The translations under genes and the position numbers were made by a program. From Rugosimonospora africana (GTDB lineage Bacteria > Actinomycetota > Actinomycetes > Mycobacteriales > Micromonosporaceae), in assembly GCF_016862975.1 (NCBI RefSeq), contig NZ_BONZ01000030.1:240789-304788 (forward strand): 64,000 nucleotides of DNA. The letters are read 5' to 3'. Positions within the stretch are counted from its first letter, which is position 1; the number at the start of each line of letters is the position of its first letter. Under the pieces are notes generated by a model that saw only the letters and a list, made by a program, of their open reading frames with translations, ran no database searches and was not told where the DNA came from. Below are positions 24,777-33,065 of this stretch, piece by piece.

Positions 24777-25102
24777 GATATCGCCGGGCCGATCGACCAC
24801 TTGGCCTACACGGCTGGAGAGCCCCTGCGGCTGACCATGATGCCCGACCTCACGCCGGAGGTCGCCCGTAGCTTCTGGGAGACCCGCTACTTCGGCGCGC
24901 TCAGCATGGTCTGGGCGATCACCCAGGCTGGCGCCGTACGCGACGGTGGCTCCATCGTGCTCACCGGCGGCAATGCCGGTCAGCGCCCCGCGGCCGGCTG
25001 GGCGCTCGGCGCGAGCAACTGTGGGGCGCTGGACGCCCTGACCCGGCAACTCGCGACCCCGGCACCTCGATCCTCGTCGATGGCGACGCCGTACTCGTTT
25101 GA
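24777..25102 (+). pseudogene. Decayed short-chain dehydrogenase
   Basis: From 24777 the frame reads DIAGPIDHLAYTAGEPL, then FWETRYFGALSMVWA and GGSIVLTGG, the middle of an SDR enzyme. The N-terminal Rossmann motif is absent. After ALDALTRQLA an internal deletion and frameshift lead to GTSILVDGDAVLV and a stop at 25102, which is the normal SDR C-terminus. About 109 codons remain of roughly 240. Clearly non-functional. The flanks (24611-24776 and 25103-25206) hold nothing recognised apart from promoters. Confidence 0.8.
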
Positions 25103-25206
25103 CGGTTACCGTCCACGACGCCGGGACGGCGGCCCCGGCGTGTAGCGTGCTGACCTTGTCGGGTCACGGTCGTCGTGGAATGGATACGGAAATCGGCTGA
25201 AACACG

Positions 25207-25815
25207 GTGTTTGAGGACGATGAGCTCGCCGCATCGCTGAAGATGGCGGTCGCCGGGGACGAGGAGGGCTTCGCCGTTCTGTGGCGATCCCTGCAACCCG
25301 CGGTCTTGCGGTACCTGCGTGTGGTGGTCGGTGACGCGGCGGAGGACGTCGCGTCGGAGACCTGGCTGCAGGCCGCTCGCGATCTGCGTGGCTTCGACGG
25401 CGGTGTCCCGGCGTTTCGTGTCTGGTTGTTCCGGATTGCCCGGCATCGCGGCATCGACGAGCTGCGCCGGAGGGGGCGGCGGCGGGAAGAGCCGACAGAG
25501 TCCATCGAGGAGCAGGCCGCCCAGTCACCGGTCCGGGATGTCGCCGCCGAGGTGCTGGAAGAGATGGACACCGCGTGGGCGCTGGAGCTGATCGCGACGC
25601 TTCCCCAGCATCAGGCCGAGGCGGTGATGCTGCGGGTCGTGGCCGGGTTGGACGTGGGCTCGGCGGCCGAGGTACTGGGCAAGCGGGCGGGGACGGTACG
25701 GGTGGCGACGATGCGGGGTCTGCGACGCCTGGCGGCGGACCCTCGGGTGCGGGCCTGGGAAGGCGCGGCGGGAACCGGCAGCGCAGCGGCCGTTTCTCCG
25801 GCCGAGGGGATGTAA
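25207..25815 (+). CDS. ECF-type RNA polymerase sigma factor
   Basis: 202 residues. Region 2 lies at about 15-90 (GFAVLWRSLQPAVLRYLRVV, AEDVASETWLQAARDL, VWLFRIARHRGIDELRR) and region 4 at 115-175 (LELIATLPQHQAEAVMLRVVAGLDVGSAAEVLGKRAGTVRV split over two helices). The start is GTG 25207; the ribosome site is weak. A membrane protein follows after 4 nt and may be its partner. It directs RNA polymerase to an unknown stress regulon. Confidence 0.88.
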   Translation: MFEDDELAASLKMAVAGDEEGFAVLWRSLQPAVLRYLRVVVGDAAEDVASETWLQAARDLRGFDGGVPAFRVWLFRIARHRGIDELRRRGRRREEPTESIEEQAAQSPVRDVAAEVLEEMDTAWALELIATLPQHQAEAVMLRVVAGLDVGSAAEVLGKRAGTVRVATMRGLRRLAADPRVRAWEGAAGTGSAAAVSPAEGM

Positions 25816-25819
25816 CGCG

Positions 25820-26647
25820 ATGCGGTGGCGGCGCGCTCTTTGGAGTGCGATGCATACGTGGCGAACTGGTCGGATCGGCCTGACGGAGGCGGACCGGCTG
25901 GTTGCCGGTGAACCGTCCGGTCCCGACTGTCGGGGGCTGGGCGCACTACTGAACGTGGCCAAGGCACCCGCGTCAGAGGAGGAACTGGCCGGGGAGCGGG
26001 CCGCGGTCGCCGGGTTCGCCGCGGCGTATCGGGGTGCCGTGCCGACCGGTGTGCCGAAACGACGACGCCGTGCGTGGATACCACTGTCCGCCAAAGGACT
26101 CGCGGTAAAGGCGGCGGCCGGAGTGGCGGTCTTGCTGGCCAGCGGCACCGCGGTGGCGGCGGAGACCGGTAACCTCCCAGCCGGCGCGCAAGAGCACGCG
26201 CACAGCATGTTCTCTACGCTGGGCGTGCCGGCTCCCGATGCCGGTGGTCGGCCCACCGGTGCCGGACCGGCCGGCGTCGCCGGATCTGTGCGGCCATCGA
26301 CGCCGGCCATCCCGACCCCGGGCGCCAGCGGCACCACCCCGGGGCCGAAAGACCCGGCGATGCTTGCCCTGTGCCGGGCGTGGGATGCCGAGCGGAAAGA
26401 CCCGCACGGCAAGGCGATGGCGGCGGAGGACCGTCGGGCACTGTCCGCGGCGGCCGGCGGTCAGTCGCGTGTACCGGCGTTCTGCGCCGCGCTGCTCGGG
26501 GAGCCGCCGGACAATGCCGCCACGACGCACCCGGTGCCGGCCACCGCGACCCCGAGCCACTCGGACAACGGCAAGGGCAATGGCGGCACAGGCGGCAACC
26601 CGGACGGGAACAACGGCGCCCGCCCCACTCCAAGCCCACACCGCTAG
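25820..26647 (+). CDS. Membrane protein encoded with sigma factor, possible anti-sigma
   Basis: 275 residues, starting 4 nt after the sigma factor stop. A cytoplasmic N-terminal part of about 95 residues (ADRLVAGEPSG, LLNVAKAPASEEELAGE) is followed by one membrane helix (about 96-115, AVKAAAGVAVLLASGTAVA) and an extracytoplasmic part rich in Pro, Gly and Thr ending in a glycine/asparagine-rich tail. Topology and position fit an anti-sigma or sigma-coupled protein. The zinc-binding HxxxCxxC of ZAS anti-sigmas is not seen, so the role stays tentative. Confidence 0.65.
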   Translation: MRWRRALWSAMHTWRTGRIGLTEADRLVAGEPSGPDCRGLGALLNVAKAPASEEELAGERAAVAGFAAAYRGAVPTGVPKRRRRAWIPLSAKGLAVKAAAGVAVLLASGTAVAAETGNLPAGAQEHAHSMFSTLGVPAPDAGGRPTGAGPAGVAGSVRPSTPAIPTPGASGTTPGPKDPAMLALCRAWDAERKDPHGKAMAAEDRRALSAAAGGQSRVPAFCAALLGEPPDNAATTHPVPATATPSHSDNGKGNGGTGGNPDGNNGARPTPSPHR

Positions 26648-26758
26648 CGAGTGGCACTGAACTTCACGGCGGCGCCATCGGATGTAACGCGATGGCCCGG
26701 CCGGTCGCTCCTTCGCACCGGATACACCTGGCCACCTCAATCATCTCGAAGGAAGACT

Positions 26759-27064
26759 GTGTTCAACGCGTACACCATCCTGCTCATGCTCAGTGGTTTG
26801 CTGCTCGTCGTCCTCGGTGCGGCGGTGAGCGGCCAGGGGACCGGATCGCGGGTGCTCAGCATTCTGATCGGCGTCGCCTTCTTCGGCTACGGCTTCTACC
26901 TGGCGTTCATCTTCACCGGCGGCGAGTACCGCGTGTTCTACTACGCCTTCGTGGTACCGTTCCTGGTCATTTTCCGCATCGTTTCGGCGCGGCGGGCAAA
27001 CAAGGCGCGGATGCAGGCCCCAGCGTCGACGAGCGCTCCCGTCTACCCCCGCAAGGAAGGTTGA
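26759..27064 (+). CDS. Small membrane protein
   Basis: 101 residues from GTG 26759, preceded by AAGGAAG; the longer frame from 26651 has no ribosome site and unlike composition. Three hydrophobic segments (about 5-23, 31-53, 57-76; FNAYTILLMLSGLLLVVLG and FFGYGFYLAFIFTGG) and a basic tail. No family recognised. It sits between the sigma factor pair and the M48 protease gene, transcribed in the same direction. Confidence 0.65.
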   Translation: MFNAYTILLMLSGLLLVVLGAAVSGQGTGSRVLSILIGVAFFGYGFYLAFIFTGGEYRVFYYAFVVPFLVIFRIVSARRANKARMQAPASTSAPVYPRKEG

Positions 27065-27130
27065 GCCCTGTCGTGACCGCTCCGCTCTGTTCCGTGCGCG
27101 GACACGGACGCGGGTAGTCGACCTGTTCTG

Positions 27131-28693
27131 ATGCGCATATCTGGACGTGCTCTTCGGGCGTTCGGCATCCTCGCCGGTTTCTATGCTGGCACCGTCGGCA
27201 CGCTCGTGGCGCTGGCCGCGATCGACGTGCTGCTGGTGCTGCACAGCAGTAGTTCCAGCCCTGTCTTCACCGAATCCAAGGTGATCGGCGGGAGCGTGCT
27301 CGTCGCCGTCCCGTTGGTACGCGGGCTGGTTCTGACCCGGCGCCGTCACGGCGCCGGGTCTGCCGGCGTCTCGGTGTCCCGGCAGGAACAACCCGCGCTG
27401 TGGGGCCGGGTGCTCGAACTCTGCGATCGGGTCGGTGTCCGGCCGCCCGCCGAGATCCGGCTGGTGTCCGACGTGAACGCGGGAGTCGACGAGGTCGCGC
27501 ACCTGATGGGTTTGATACCCGGACGGCGGCGGATGTACCTCGGCGTGCCACTGCTCGTCGGCTTGACGGCGGCGCAGCTCGACGCCGTACTCGCGCACGA
27601 ACTCGGCCATTACAGCAATCGTGACGCCCGCCTGACCCCGACCATCGTGCGGGGCCGGATCGGTGTGCTGGCGGTGCTCCGATCGGTGGGGGACGGCAAC
27701 ACGTTCGCGCAGCAGGTGACCCGCACCTTCTTCACCTGGTACGCCGAGTTGTACCTGCGGACCTCGCAGTCGATCAGCCGGCACCAGGAGTTCGCCGCCG
27801 ACGACATGGCGGCGCGGATCGCCGGGCGGGACAACACGATCGCGGCCCTGCGCGAGATTCCCGTGCTGGACTTCGCCTTCGACCTCTACCTCCACCAGTA
27901 CGTCTCGCCCGGGTGGGAAGCCGGCGTGTTGCCGCCGCCCGAGGAGTTCTTCGCGGGTCTGCGGGCGCTGCTCGCCGAGCCCGATCGGCGGGCCGCGCTG
28001 GAGTCGGTACGCGAGCGATCGCCCGAGGGCGAGCCCGATCCGTACGACTCCCATCCTCCGCTCACCGAGCGGATCGCGGCCCTCCGTCTCTTGCCGGAGG
28101 CCGGCCGCGCCCCGGAGGGCGGTGAACCCGCGCTCGCGTTGCTCCGCGACGCCGGGCGGGTCTGCGCCAGAGTCGCAGCGACGGCGCTGGACCCGAAGGC
28201 GGCGGCAAGCAAACGCGTCGTCGGCTGGGACGAACTGGCCCGCGCCGCCGGCCGACGCATGCTCTCCGACGCCGGCGCCCCGGTGCTGCGGACCGCGTCC
28301 GCTGCGGTGGGTGCGCCGGTGCCGGACCTGCCCGCGCTGCTGGCGGCGATCGACGCCGGCTGGCTCGACATCATCGCCGGAGCGCTTCCGAAGTCGTCGC
28401 GCGCCCAGCAGGCCACGGGCCGGATCGCCCGCGAATTCGCGCGTACCGCCCTGCGCGACGCCATCACCCCGTTGGCTCTCCTGGCGATGGTCGACGCCGG
28501 GCTGGCCGGCTGGACGAACAGTTGGGCACGCGGCCCGCACCTGCGGTACGCCGCCGGACGGGCGGACGCTCTCGACGAGGCACTCGACGCCTTGGTCGCC
28601 GGGATTCCGGACACCCGACCGCTGCGCCGCCTGCTCTCCGCGTCCGGTCGTCCGCCCGGGCACGCTCCATCCCTCGTACCGACGGGAACGTGA
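27131..28693 (+). CDS. M48-family membrane zinc protease
   Basis: 520 residues. Two membrane helices (about 8-35 and 52-70) precede the catalytic domain. LAHELGHYSNRD holds the zinc site His156-Glu157-x-x-His160, and HQEFAADDMAA gives the third ligand Glu220. HtpX/Ste24-like enzymes of this type degrade misfolded membrane proteins on the cytoplasmic side. The C-terminal 250 residues are an alpha-helical extension not found in HtpX. The next gene starts on the base after the stop, so the pair is translated together. Flanked by ECF sigma factors, suggesting envelope-stress use. Confidence 0.88.
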   Translation: MRISGRALRAFGILAGFYAGTVGTLVALAAIDVLLVLHSSSSSPVFTESKVIGGSVLVAVPLVRGLVLTRRRHGAGSAGVSVSRQEQPALWGRVLELCDRVGVRPPAEIRLVSDVNAGVDEVAHLMGLIPGRRRMYLGVPLLVGLTAAQLDAVLAHELGHYSNRDARLTPTIVRGRIGVLAVLRSVGDGNTFAQQVTRTFFTWYAELYLRTSQSISRHQEFAADDMAARIAGRDNTIAALREIPVLDFAFDLYLHQYVSPGWEAGVLPPPEEFFAGLRALLAEPDRRAALESVRERSPEGEPDPYDSHPPLTERIAALRLLPEAGRAPEGGEPALALLRDAGRVCARVAATALDPKAAASKRVVGWDELARAAGRRMLSDAGAPVLRTASAAVGAPVPDLPALLAAIDAGWLDIIAGALPKSSRAQQATGRIAREFARTALRDAITPLALLAMVDAGLAGWTNSWARGPHLRYAAGRADALDEALDALVAGIPDTRPLRRLLSASGRPPGHAPSLVPTGT

Positions 28694-29824
28694 ATGTCCG
28701 CTCTCTACCTCCTCATCCCTGTCGCCGTCGCGGCCCTGTGGTTCGTGGTGCGCTACCGTGACGGCTCGCTGCGCCGCGCTTGGAAGCGACCGGCACCCGA
28801 CGCTCCCCGGCAAGCCCCGCCGGCGCCGGCGGCCGAGGAGCCGGTCTGGGAGTTCCGCCCGGAAAACTACGGGCTCGTGCCGGACGATCAGGTGAACACG
28901 GATCTGGCCGGCCCGGACCCCCACCTGGTCGATGCGTTGCGGGCGGCGTCCTCCGGTGACTGGCGCCCGGCCTCCGCCCTGCTCGCCGGCTCCGACCCGG
29001 AGTGGCGGTGGATCCGGCTGGTGTCGCTGGCCAAGGCGGCGGCCGAGGACGACTCCTGGCTCCGGACCTGGCGCGGCACGCGACCGGATGACCCCGGTGC
29101 CGCGCTGGTGGCCGCGCAGAGCCTGATCGAGCTGGCCTGGAAGCTGCGCGGTGCGAAACAGGCTGAGCACACCGACCAGGAGCAATTCGAGAACTTCCAC
29201 CGGGTACTGGCACAGGCTCCGTCCGCACTCGCCGAGGCGGCACGAATCGCACCGGCGGAGCCCGCTCCATATCTCGGCATGATGTCCGTCGCGCTGGGCG
29301 AGGGCTGGCCGCACGAGCGGATGGCAGCGCTGTGGGGCGAGGTCGTGGCCCGCGCGCCCGAGCATGTCGGAGCCCATGTCGTCGCCCTGCAGTACTGGTG
29401 CGCCAAGTGGCGCGGTTCGCACGCGTTGATGTACGAGTTCGCCGAGGCGGCCGCGGCGCAAGCCCAGCCGGGAAGTCTGCTGCCGATGCTCCGGCTGGCG
29501 GCGATCTACGAGGAGCTGATCGGTCAACGCAGCGACCATCCCGGGTACCACTCGCCGGCAACCACCGCAGCCATCGACGCGCTGCTCGTGGACGTCCGGG
29601 CATGCCCGCCAGAGCACGCCTGGCTGCCGGCCGCGAGACACCTGTTGGTGTGGTTCCTGTGGGCCCAGCGCCGGCTGCCCGAGGCCGCGGAACAGTTGCG
29701 CCTCGTCGACGGGTACATCGGCGCCCTGCCGTGGAAGTACCACTCGAACCCGGTCAAGCTCTACTCTCCCGTCCGCACGCACATCACCCTTCACGTGGCC
29801 CGCATGGCCCGAGAGAGCGCCTGA
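28694..29824 (+). CDS. Membrane-anchored helical repeat protein coupled to M48 protease
   Basis: 376 residues. A single N-terminal membrane helix (3-19) and proline-rich linker (about 35-50) lead to a soluble all-helical domain of roughly 300 residues with TPR-like hairpins (DPGAALVAAQSLIELAWKL, APEHVGAHVVALQYW, PAARHLLVWFLWAQRRLPEA), resembling DUF4034-type proteins. ATG 28694 abuts the M48 stop, so it probably acts as an adaptor or substrate-recognition partner of the protease. No catalytic motif was found. Confidence 0.75.
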   Translation: MSALYLLIPVAVAALWFVVRYRDGSLRRAWKRPAPDAPRQAPPAPAAEEPVWEFRPENYGLVPDDQVNTDLAGPDPHLVDALRAASSGDWRPASALLAGSDPEWRWIRLVSLAKAAAEDDSWLRTWRGTRPDDPGAALVAAQSLIELAWKLRGAKQAEHTDQEQFENFHRVLAQAPSALAEAARIAPAEPAPYLGMMSVALGEGWPHERMAALWGEVVARAPEHVGAHVVALQYWCAKWRGSHALMYEFAEAAAAQAQPGSLLPMLRLAAIYEELIGQRSDHPGYHSPATTAAIDALLVDVRACPPEHAWLPAARHLLVWFLWAQRRLPEAAEQLRLVDGYIGALPWKYHSNPVKLYSPVRTHITLHVARMARESA

Positions 29825-29960
29825 CAACCCTCCGCCCGCCCACCGTCGGCGGTGCGGGGCCTCCGGCACGGCCGGCCCGAATTAATCGACGGACGACTCC
29901 ACAATCGCGCCGTCGCCAGCGTCTTCAAGGTGACATGCTGGCCATCGTGGGGAGCGGCGG

Positions 29961-30461
29961 TTGACCTTCGACGAATTCCTCGGCGTGCGGCTGACGTCGT
30001 TGTTGCGGTATGCGACGGTGGTCACCTGCAATCCTCATCTCGCCGAAGACATCGTGCAGGACGTGCTGGTCCGGGCTCAGCAACGGTGGGCCAGGATCTC
30101 GGCTGCCGACCAGCCGGAGGCGTACGTCAAGCGCATGATTCTCAACCAGTTCCTGTCGTGGCGTCGTCGCCGCGACGCCACGGCGGTGCCACTGACCGAG
30201 GCGATGCTGGCGGCGGCGGTGTCGCCCACCGACGCTCCCGCCCGCGTGGTCGAGCGGGATGCCCTGCTGCGCCAGATCGCGGTGCTGCCGCCACGGCAGC
30301 GCGCGGTGATCGCGCTGCGCTACTACGAAGACCGAACCGACGCGGAGATCGCCGCGCTGCTCGGTTGCAGCGAGGTGACGGTACGCAGCCACTGCTCGCG
30401 CGCGCTCGCGGCGCTGCGCACGTCGACCCGGCTGTTGGAGGCCGCACATGACCACCGATGA
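29961..30461 (+). CDS. SigE-family ECF sigma factor
   Basis: 166 residues from a TTG start with GGGGAG about 7 nt upstream. TFDEFLGVRLTSLLRYA and EDIVQDVLVRAQQRW form region 2; LPPRQRAVIALRYYEDRTDA and CSEVTVRSHCSRALAALR form region 4. This short architecture is the SigE-type (SigM-like) ECF group common in actinomycetes. It overlaps the next gene by 14 nt, so the sigma factor and its membrane partner are made together. Confidence 0.92.
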   Translation: MTFDEFLGVRLTSLLRYATVVTCNPHLAEDIVQDVLVRAQQRWARISAADQPEAYVKRMILNQFLSWRRRRDATAVPLTEAMLAAAVSPTDAPARVVERDALLRQIAVLPPRQRAVIALRYYEDRTDAEIAALLGCSEVTVRSHCSRALAALRTSTRLLEAAHDHR

Positions 30462-31524
30462 CGCGATCCGTGACGCGCTGGAGCACCTTGCCCACCACAG
30501 TCCCGACCCCGAGCGCACGCTGCGCGGGCTGGCCGGCCGCCAACGCGCGATGCGTCAGCGTCGGATGCTGACGCTTGCCGGCGGGATGGTGGCCGCCGGG
30601 GCGGTCGTCGGCGCACCGCTGTTCCTGATGAGCAGACAGCACGCCGCGAGGCCGGCCGGAGCGGCGGGCACGTCGGGGAGCGGCGACGGGATTCCGCTGC
30701 GTTACCGGCCGGGGTGGCTGCCCGCCGGCATGGTGGAGGTCCTCCGCATGGTCGGCGCGGACGCGGTCAACGATCCCGACCTGCAGCTGCGCGAGTGGCG
30801 AAACCCCGGCACCGGCCGGCGCGTCCGGCTGATAGTGGGCGGTGCGAGCAGCGTCGTCACCGAAGGCCGGCAGCGCATCACCGTGCAGGGGGTGTCCGGA
30901 TTCGTGGACCCGGACATCATTCCCCGGCAGAACGCGGTCGCCATCATCTGGGAGGCCGCGCTGGGAGCGCTGGTGCAGGTCGTGGTCGACGTCGACGAGC
31001 CGGGATCGCTGGCCGTACCGATGCGCATCGCCAACTCCGTCACCCGCGACGGGAAATCCGCCCTCACGCCGCGGCTCGCCTTCGGTTGGCTGCCCGCCAA
31101 CACCCACGAGTCGATGGGGCGGCAGAGCCACGGCAGCAGCATCGTGATGGCGTCCCCGCACGGGTGGGCCGAGATGGCGACCTACTCGGAACCGTACAGC
31201 GCCGGGGCGCCCCTGCCGCACCTCGACATGCCCGATGGACTCGGCCCGGTGTCCGACGCACTGTCGTTCGGCGTGACCGCGACCATCGGTCCGGTGGCCG
31301 ATGTCGGGCCCTCCGTGCCGGCAGCGGGCGGCGCGGCGCGCGACACCGTGACGGTGCGTGGCACCCGGGGCGTCTTCGTCAGCCCTCAGATCCTGCAGAT
31401 CCCGCTGCCGAAGGGCCGGACGCTGCGGGTCGCCGGTGCCCAGACCCGGCCGGACCTGGTACGGATCGCCGACTCGCTGCGCATCGGTCCGGATCCCGAC
31501 GTGAGCTGGGTCGGCAGGCGCTGA
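30448..31524 (+). CDS. Membrane-bound anti-sigma-like protein
   Basis: 358 residues. An N-terminal cytoplasmic helix region (MTTDDAIRDALEHLAHHSPDPERTL in two helices) resembles the sigma-binding part of SigE-coupled regulators; a membrane helix spans about 42-60 (LTLAGGMVAAGAVVGAPLFL). The outer domain of 290 residues has beta-rich repeated elements (LRYRPGWLPAGMVEVLR; FGWLPANTH). It overlaps the sigma gene and is likely its anti-sigma factor, holding it at the membrane. Two terminators follow the stop. Confidence 0.78.
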   Translation: MTTDDAIRDALEHLAHHSPDPERTLRGLAGRQRAMRQRRMLTLAGGMVAAGAVVGAPLFLMSRQHAARPAGAAGTSGSGDGIPLRYRPGWLPAGMVEVLRMVGADAVNDPDLQLREWRNPGTGRRVRLIVGGASSVVTEGRQRITVQGVSGFVDPDIIPRQNAVAIIWEAALGALVQVVVDVDEPGSLAVPMRIANSVTRDGKSALTPRLAFGWLPANTHESMGRQSHGSSIVMASPHGWAEMATYSEPYSAGAPLPHLDMPDGLGPVSDALSFGVTATIGPVADVGPSVPAAGGAARDTVTVRGTRGVFVSPQILQIPLPKGRTLRVAGAQTRPDLVRIADSLRIGPDPDVSWVGRR

Positions 31525-31591
31525 CCGGCGCGCGGCCCTTGGTGAGTGCGGAGCCGCCGGCTCCCGACGTGGGCGAGTGACCGGCCGGACC

Positions 31592-31632
31592 GGCCGCGTG
31601 GCGGCCGGATTGAGAGCGGCCGCCACGTGGCC
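31592..31632. terminator. Bidirectional terminator, first hairpin
   Basis: A 16-bp stem with one G-U pair (31592-31607, 31617-31632) and a 9-nt loop lies between the convergent anti-sigma-like gene (ends 31524) and the AhpD-like gene (ends 31668). Confidence 0.75.
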
Positions 31633-31642
31633 ATCCGTGACC

Positions 31643-31663
31643 CGGCGGGACAACGTCCCGCCG
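31643..31663. terminator. Bidirectional terminator, second hairpin
   Basis: A perfect 9-bp stem CGGCGGGAC / GTCCCGCCG with a 3-nt AAC loop directly precedes the AhpD-like stop codon. With the hairpin at 31592 it separates the two convergent units. Confidence 0.7.
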
Positions 31664-31667
31664 TCGA

Positions 31668-32153
31668 TCAGCCGAGCGAGGCCGCGAACATGCCGGCCTC
31701 GTACGAACCGCCCTTCTGGTGCACGATCACGCCCATCCGGTTGGCCGCGTTGATCATGGCGACCAGGCAGACCAGCGCGGCGGTCTGATCGTCGTCGTAG
31801 TGCTTGCGCACCAGGGCCCAGGTCTCGTCGGACACACCCTGGTAGGCGTCGGCGAGCCGGGTGCCCTCCTCGGCCAGTGCCAGCGCGGCCTGCTCGGCCT
31901 CGGTGAACACGGTGGTCTCGCGCCAGGCCGCGACCAGGTTGAGCCGGACCGAGGTTTCACCGGCGGCCGCGGCCTCCTTGGTGTGCATGTCGATGCACCA
32001 ACCGCAGCCGTTGATCTGGCTGGCGCGAAGCGAGACCAGCTCCTGGATGGAGTTCGGCAGCGACGACTGCGCGATCACCAGGCTGGCGTTGGCGAACCGC
32101 TTGGAAAACTTCGCGGCGAGCTCGTTGCCGAACATGTTGAACCGGGTATCCAT
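31668..32153 (-). CDS. Carboxymuconolactone decarboxylase/AhpD-like protein
   Basis: 161 residues from ATG 32153. LRASQINGCGWCIDMHTKEA carries the AhpD-type redox motif Cys50-Gly-Trp-Cys53 with His57, the active site for peroxide-linked thiol chemistry in this family; ELVSLRAS and TEAEQAALALAEEGTRL are also typical. It is divergent from a TetR gene 160 bp away, so it is probably under that regulator. A role in oxidative-stress defence or detoxification is the usual one for stand-alone copies. Confidence 0.87.
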   Translation of the reverse strand: MDTRFNMFGNELAAKFSKRFANASLVIAQSSLPNSIQELVSLRASQINGCGWCIDMHTKEAAAAGETSVRLNLVAAWRETTVFTEAEQAALALAEEGTRLADAYQGVSDETWALVRKHYDDDQTAALVCLVAMINAANRMGVIVHQKGGSYEAGMFAASLG

Positions 32154-32274
32154 GACTTCCGTCCTTCCTCGTGTCGCACGTGACGAACACGAGATGCCGG
32201 ACCACCCGGTTCCTGTGACAGGGCCGGCCGCGTGAGGTGCGCCACAAGCCCATTCGGTGTGTGCTGTACCGCCT

Positions 32275-32284
32275 ACCGTACGGT
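32275..32284. promoter_or_regulatory. Palindrome, candidate TetR operator
   Basis: ACCGTACGGT is a perfect 10-bp palindrome 29 bp before the TetR start and within the divergent AhpD/TetR promoter region. The core CCGTACGG recurs in the nuoH/methyltransferase promoter region (34499-34506). Confidence 0.45.
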
Positions 32285-32312
32285 CCGACCCACACGACGT
32301 AGCATCGGCGGC

Positions 32313-33065
32313 GTGCACGAGGCGGAAGAGGCCCGGCGGGAGCCGGAACGGCAACGGCGCCGCCGGTCGCCCGCGGCGCCCGGCCCGGTCTGGGCGCGCT
32401 CGGAACCTCGGCGAGACGCGTTGAACCGGGCGGGGATCGTGGCCGCGGCTTCGCGGATCGCCGACGCCGAGGGCCTCGGAGCGGTCTCCATCCGCCGGGT
32501 GGCGAGCGAGCTCGGCGCCGGCACGATGAGCCTCTACACCCACGTCGCGAGCAAGGACGATCTGCTCGATCTCATGTTCGACGAGCTGATCGGCGAGGCC
32601 CGCGTCACCGGGCCGCCGCAGCCGGACTGGCGGGCGTCGCTGATCGCGATCGCCCGGCGGAAGCGTGCTCTGTGCCTGAGCCACCCCTGGGCCGTGCGGC
32701 TCTACGGTCGCCGTCCCCTGCTCGGGCCCAACGCGATGCGGCTGTTCGAGGAGACGCTGGCGGCGATGCACGACCTGCGCACCGACCCGGCGACGGCATG
32801 GCAGGTGATCTGCGCCGTGGACGACTACACGCTCGGGTTCGTCCAGCGGGAGACCGTGTACGGCGAAGCCGCCCGCCAGCAGGGCAGCGCGCTGAACGAC
32901 TGGGAGGCGACCATCGACCCGTACCTGCGACAGGTGACCGAGAGCGAGGACTTCCCGCTACTGCGGGCCCTGCGGCCGGTCCTCGGCAGGACCGACGAGC
33001 GGAGCTTCGAGCAGGGTCTGGACTGGCTGCTGGACGGGATCGAGGCCCGCCTCGGCTCCAGGTGA
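32313..33065 (+). CDS. TetR-family regulator
   Basis: 250 residues from GTG 32313. The DNA-binding domain is at about 40-85 ([49 protein letters not shown]). The remaining 160 residues are the helical ligand domain of the TetR_C class ([21 protein letters not shown]). A 40-residue Arg/Pro-rich N-terminal extension is unusual. Its last 108 bp overlap the end of nuoH on the other strand. It likely controls the divergent AhpD-like gene and perhaps nuoH. Confidence 0.88.
   Translation: MHEAEEARREPERQRRRRSPAAPGPVWARSEPRRDALNRAGIVAAASRIADAEGLGAVSIRRVASELGAGTMSLYTHVASKDDLLDLMFDELIGEARVTGPPQPDWRASLIAIARRKRALCLSHPWAVRLYGRRPLLGPNAMRLFEETLAAMHDLRTDPATAWQVICAVDDYTLGFVQRETVYGEAARQQGSALNDWEATIDPYLRQVTESEDFPLLRALRPVLGRTDERSFEQGLDWLLDGIEARLGSR

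Noticed and set aside
26741..29869. 1042-codon minus-strand frame across the M48 protease region
   Set aside because: Shadow of three plus-strand genes with strong family motifs; composition is Arg/Gly/Pro-rich as in antisense frames of high-GC DNA.
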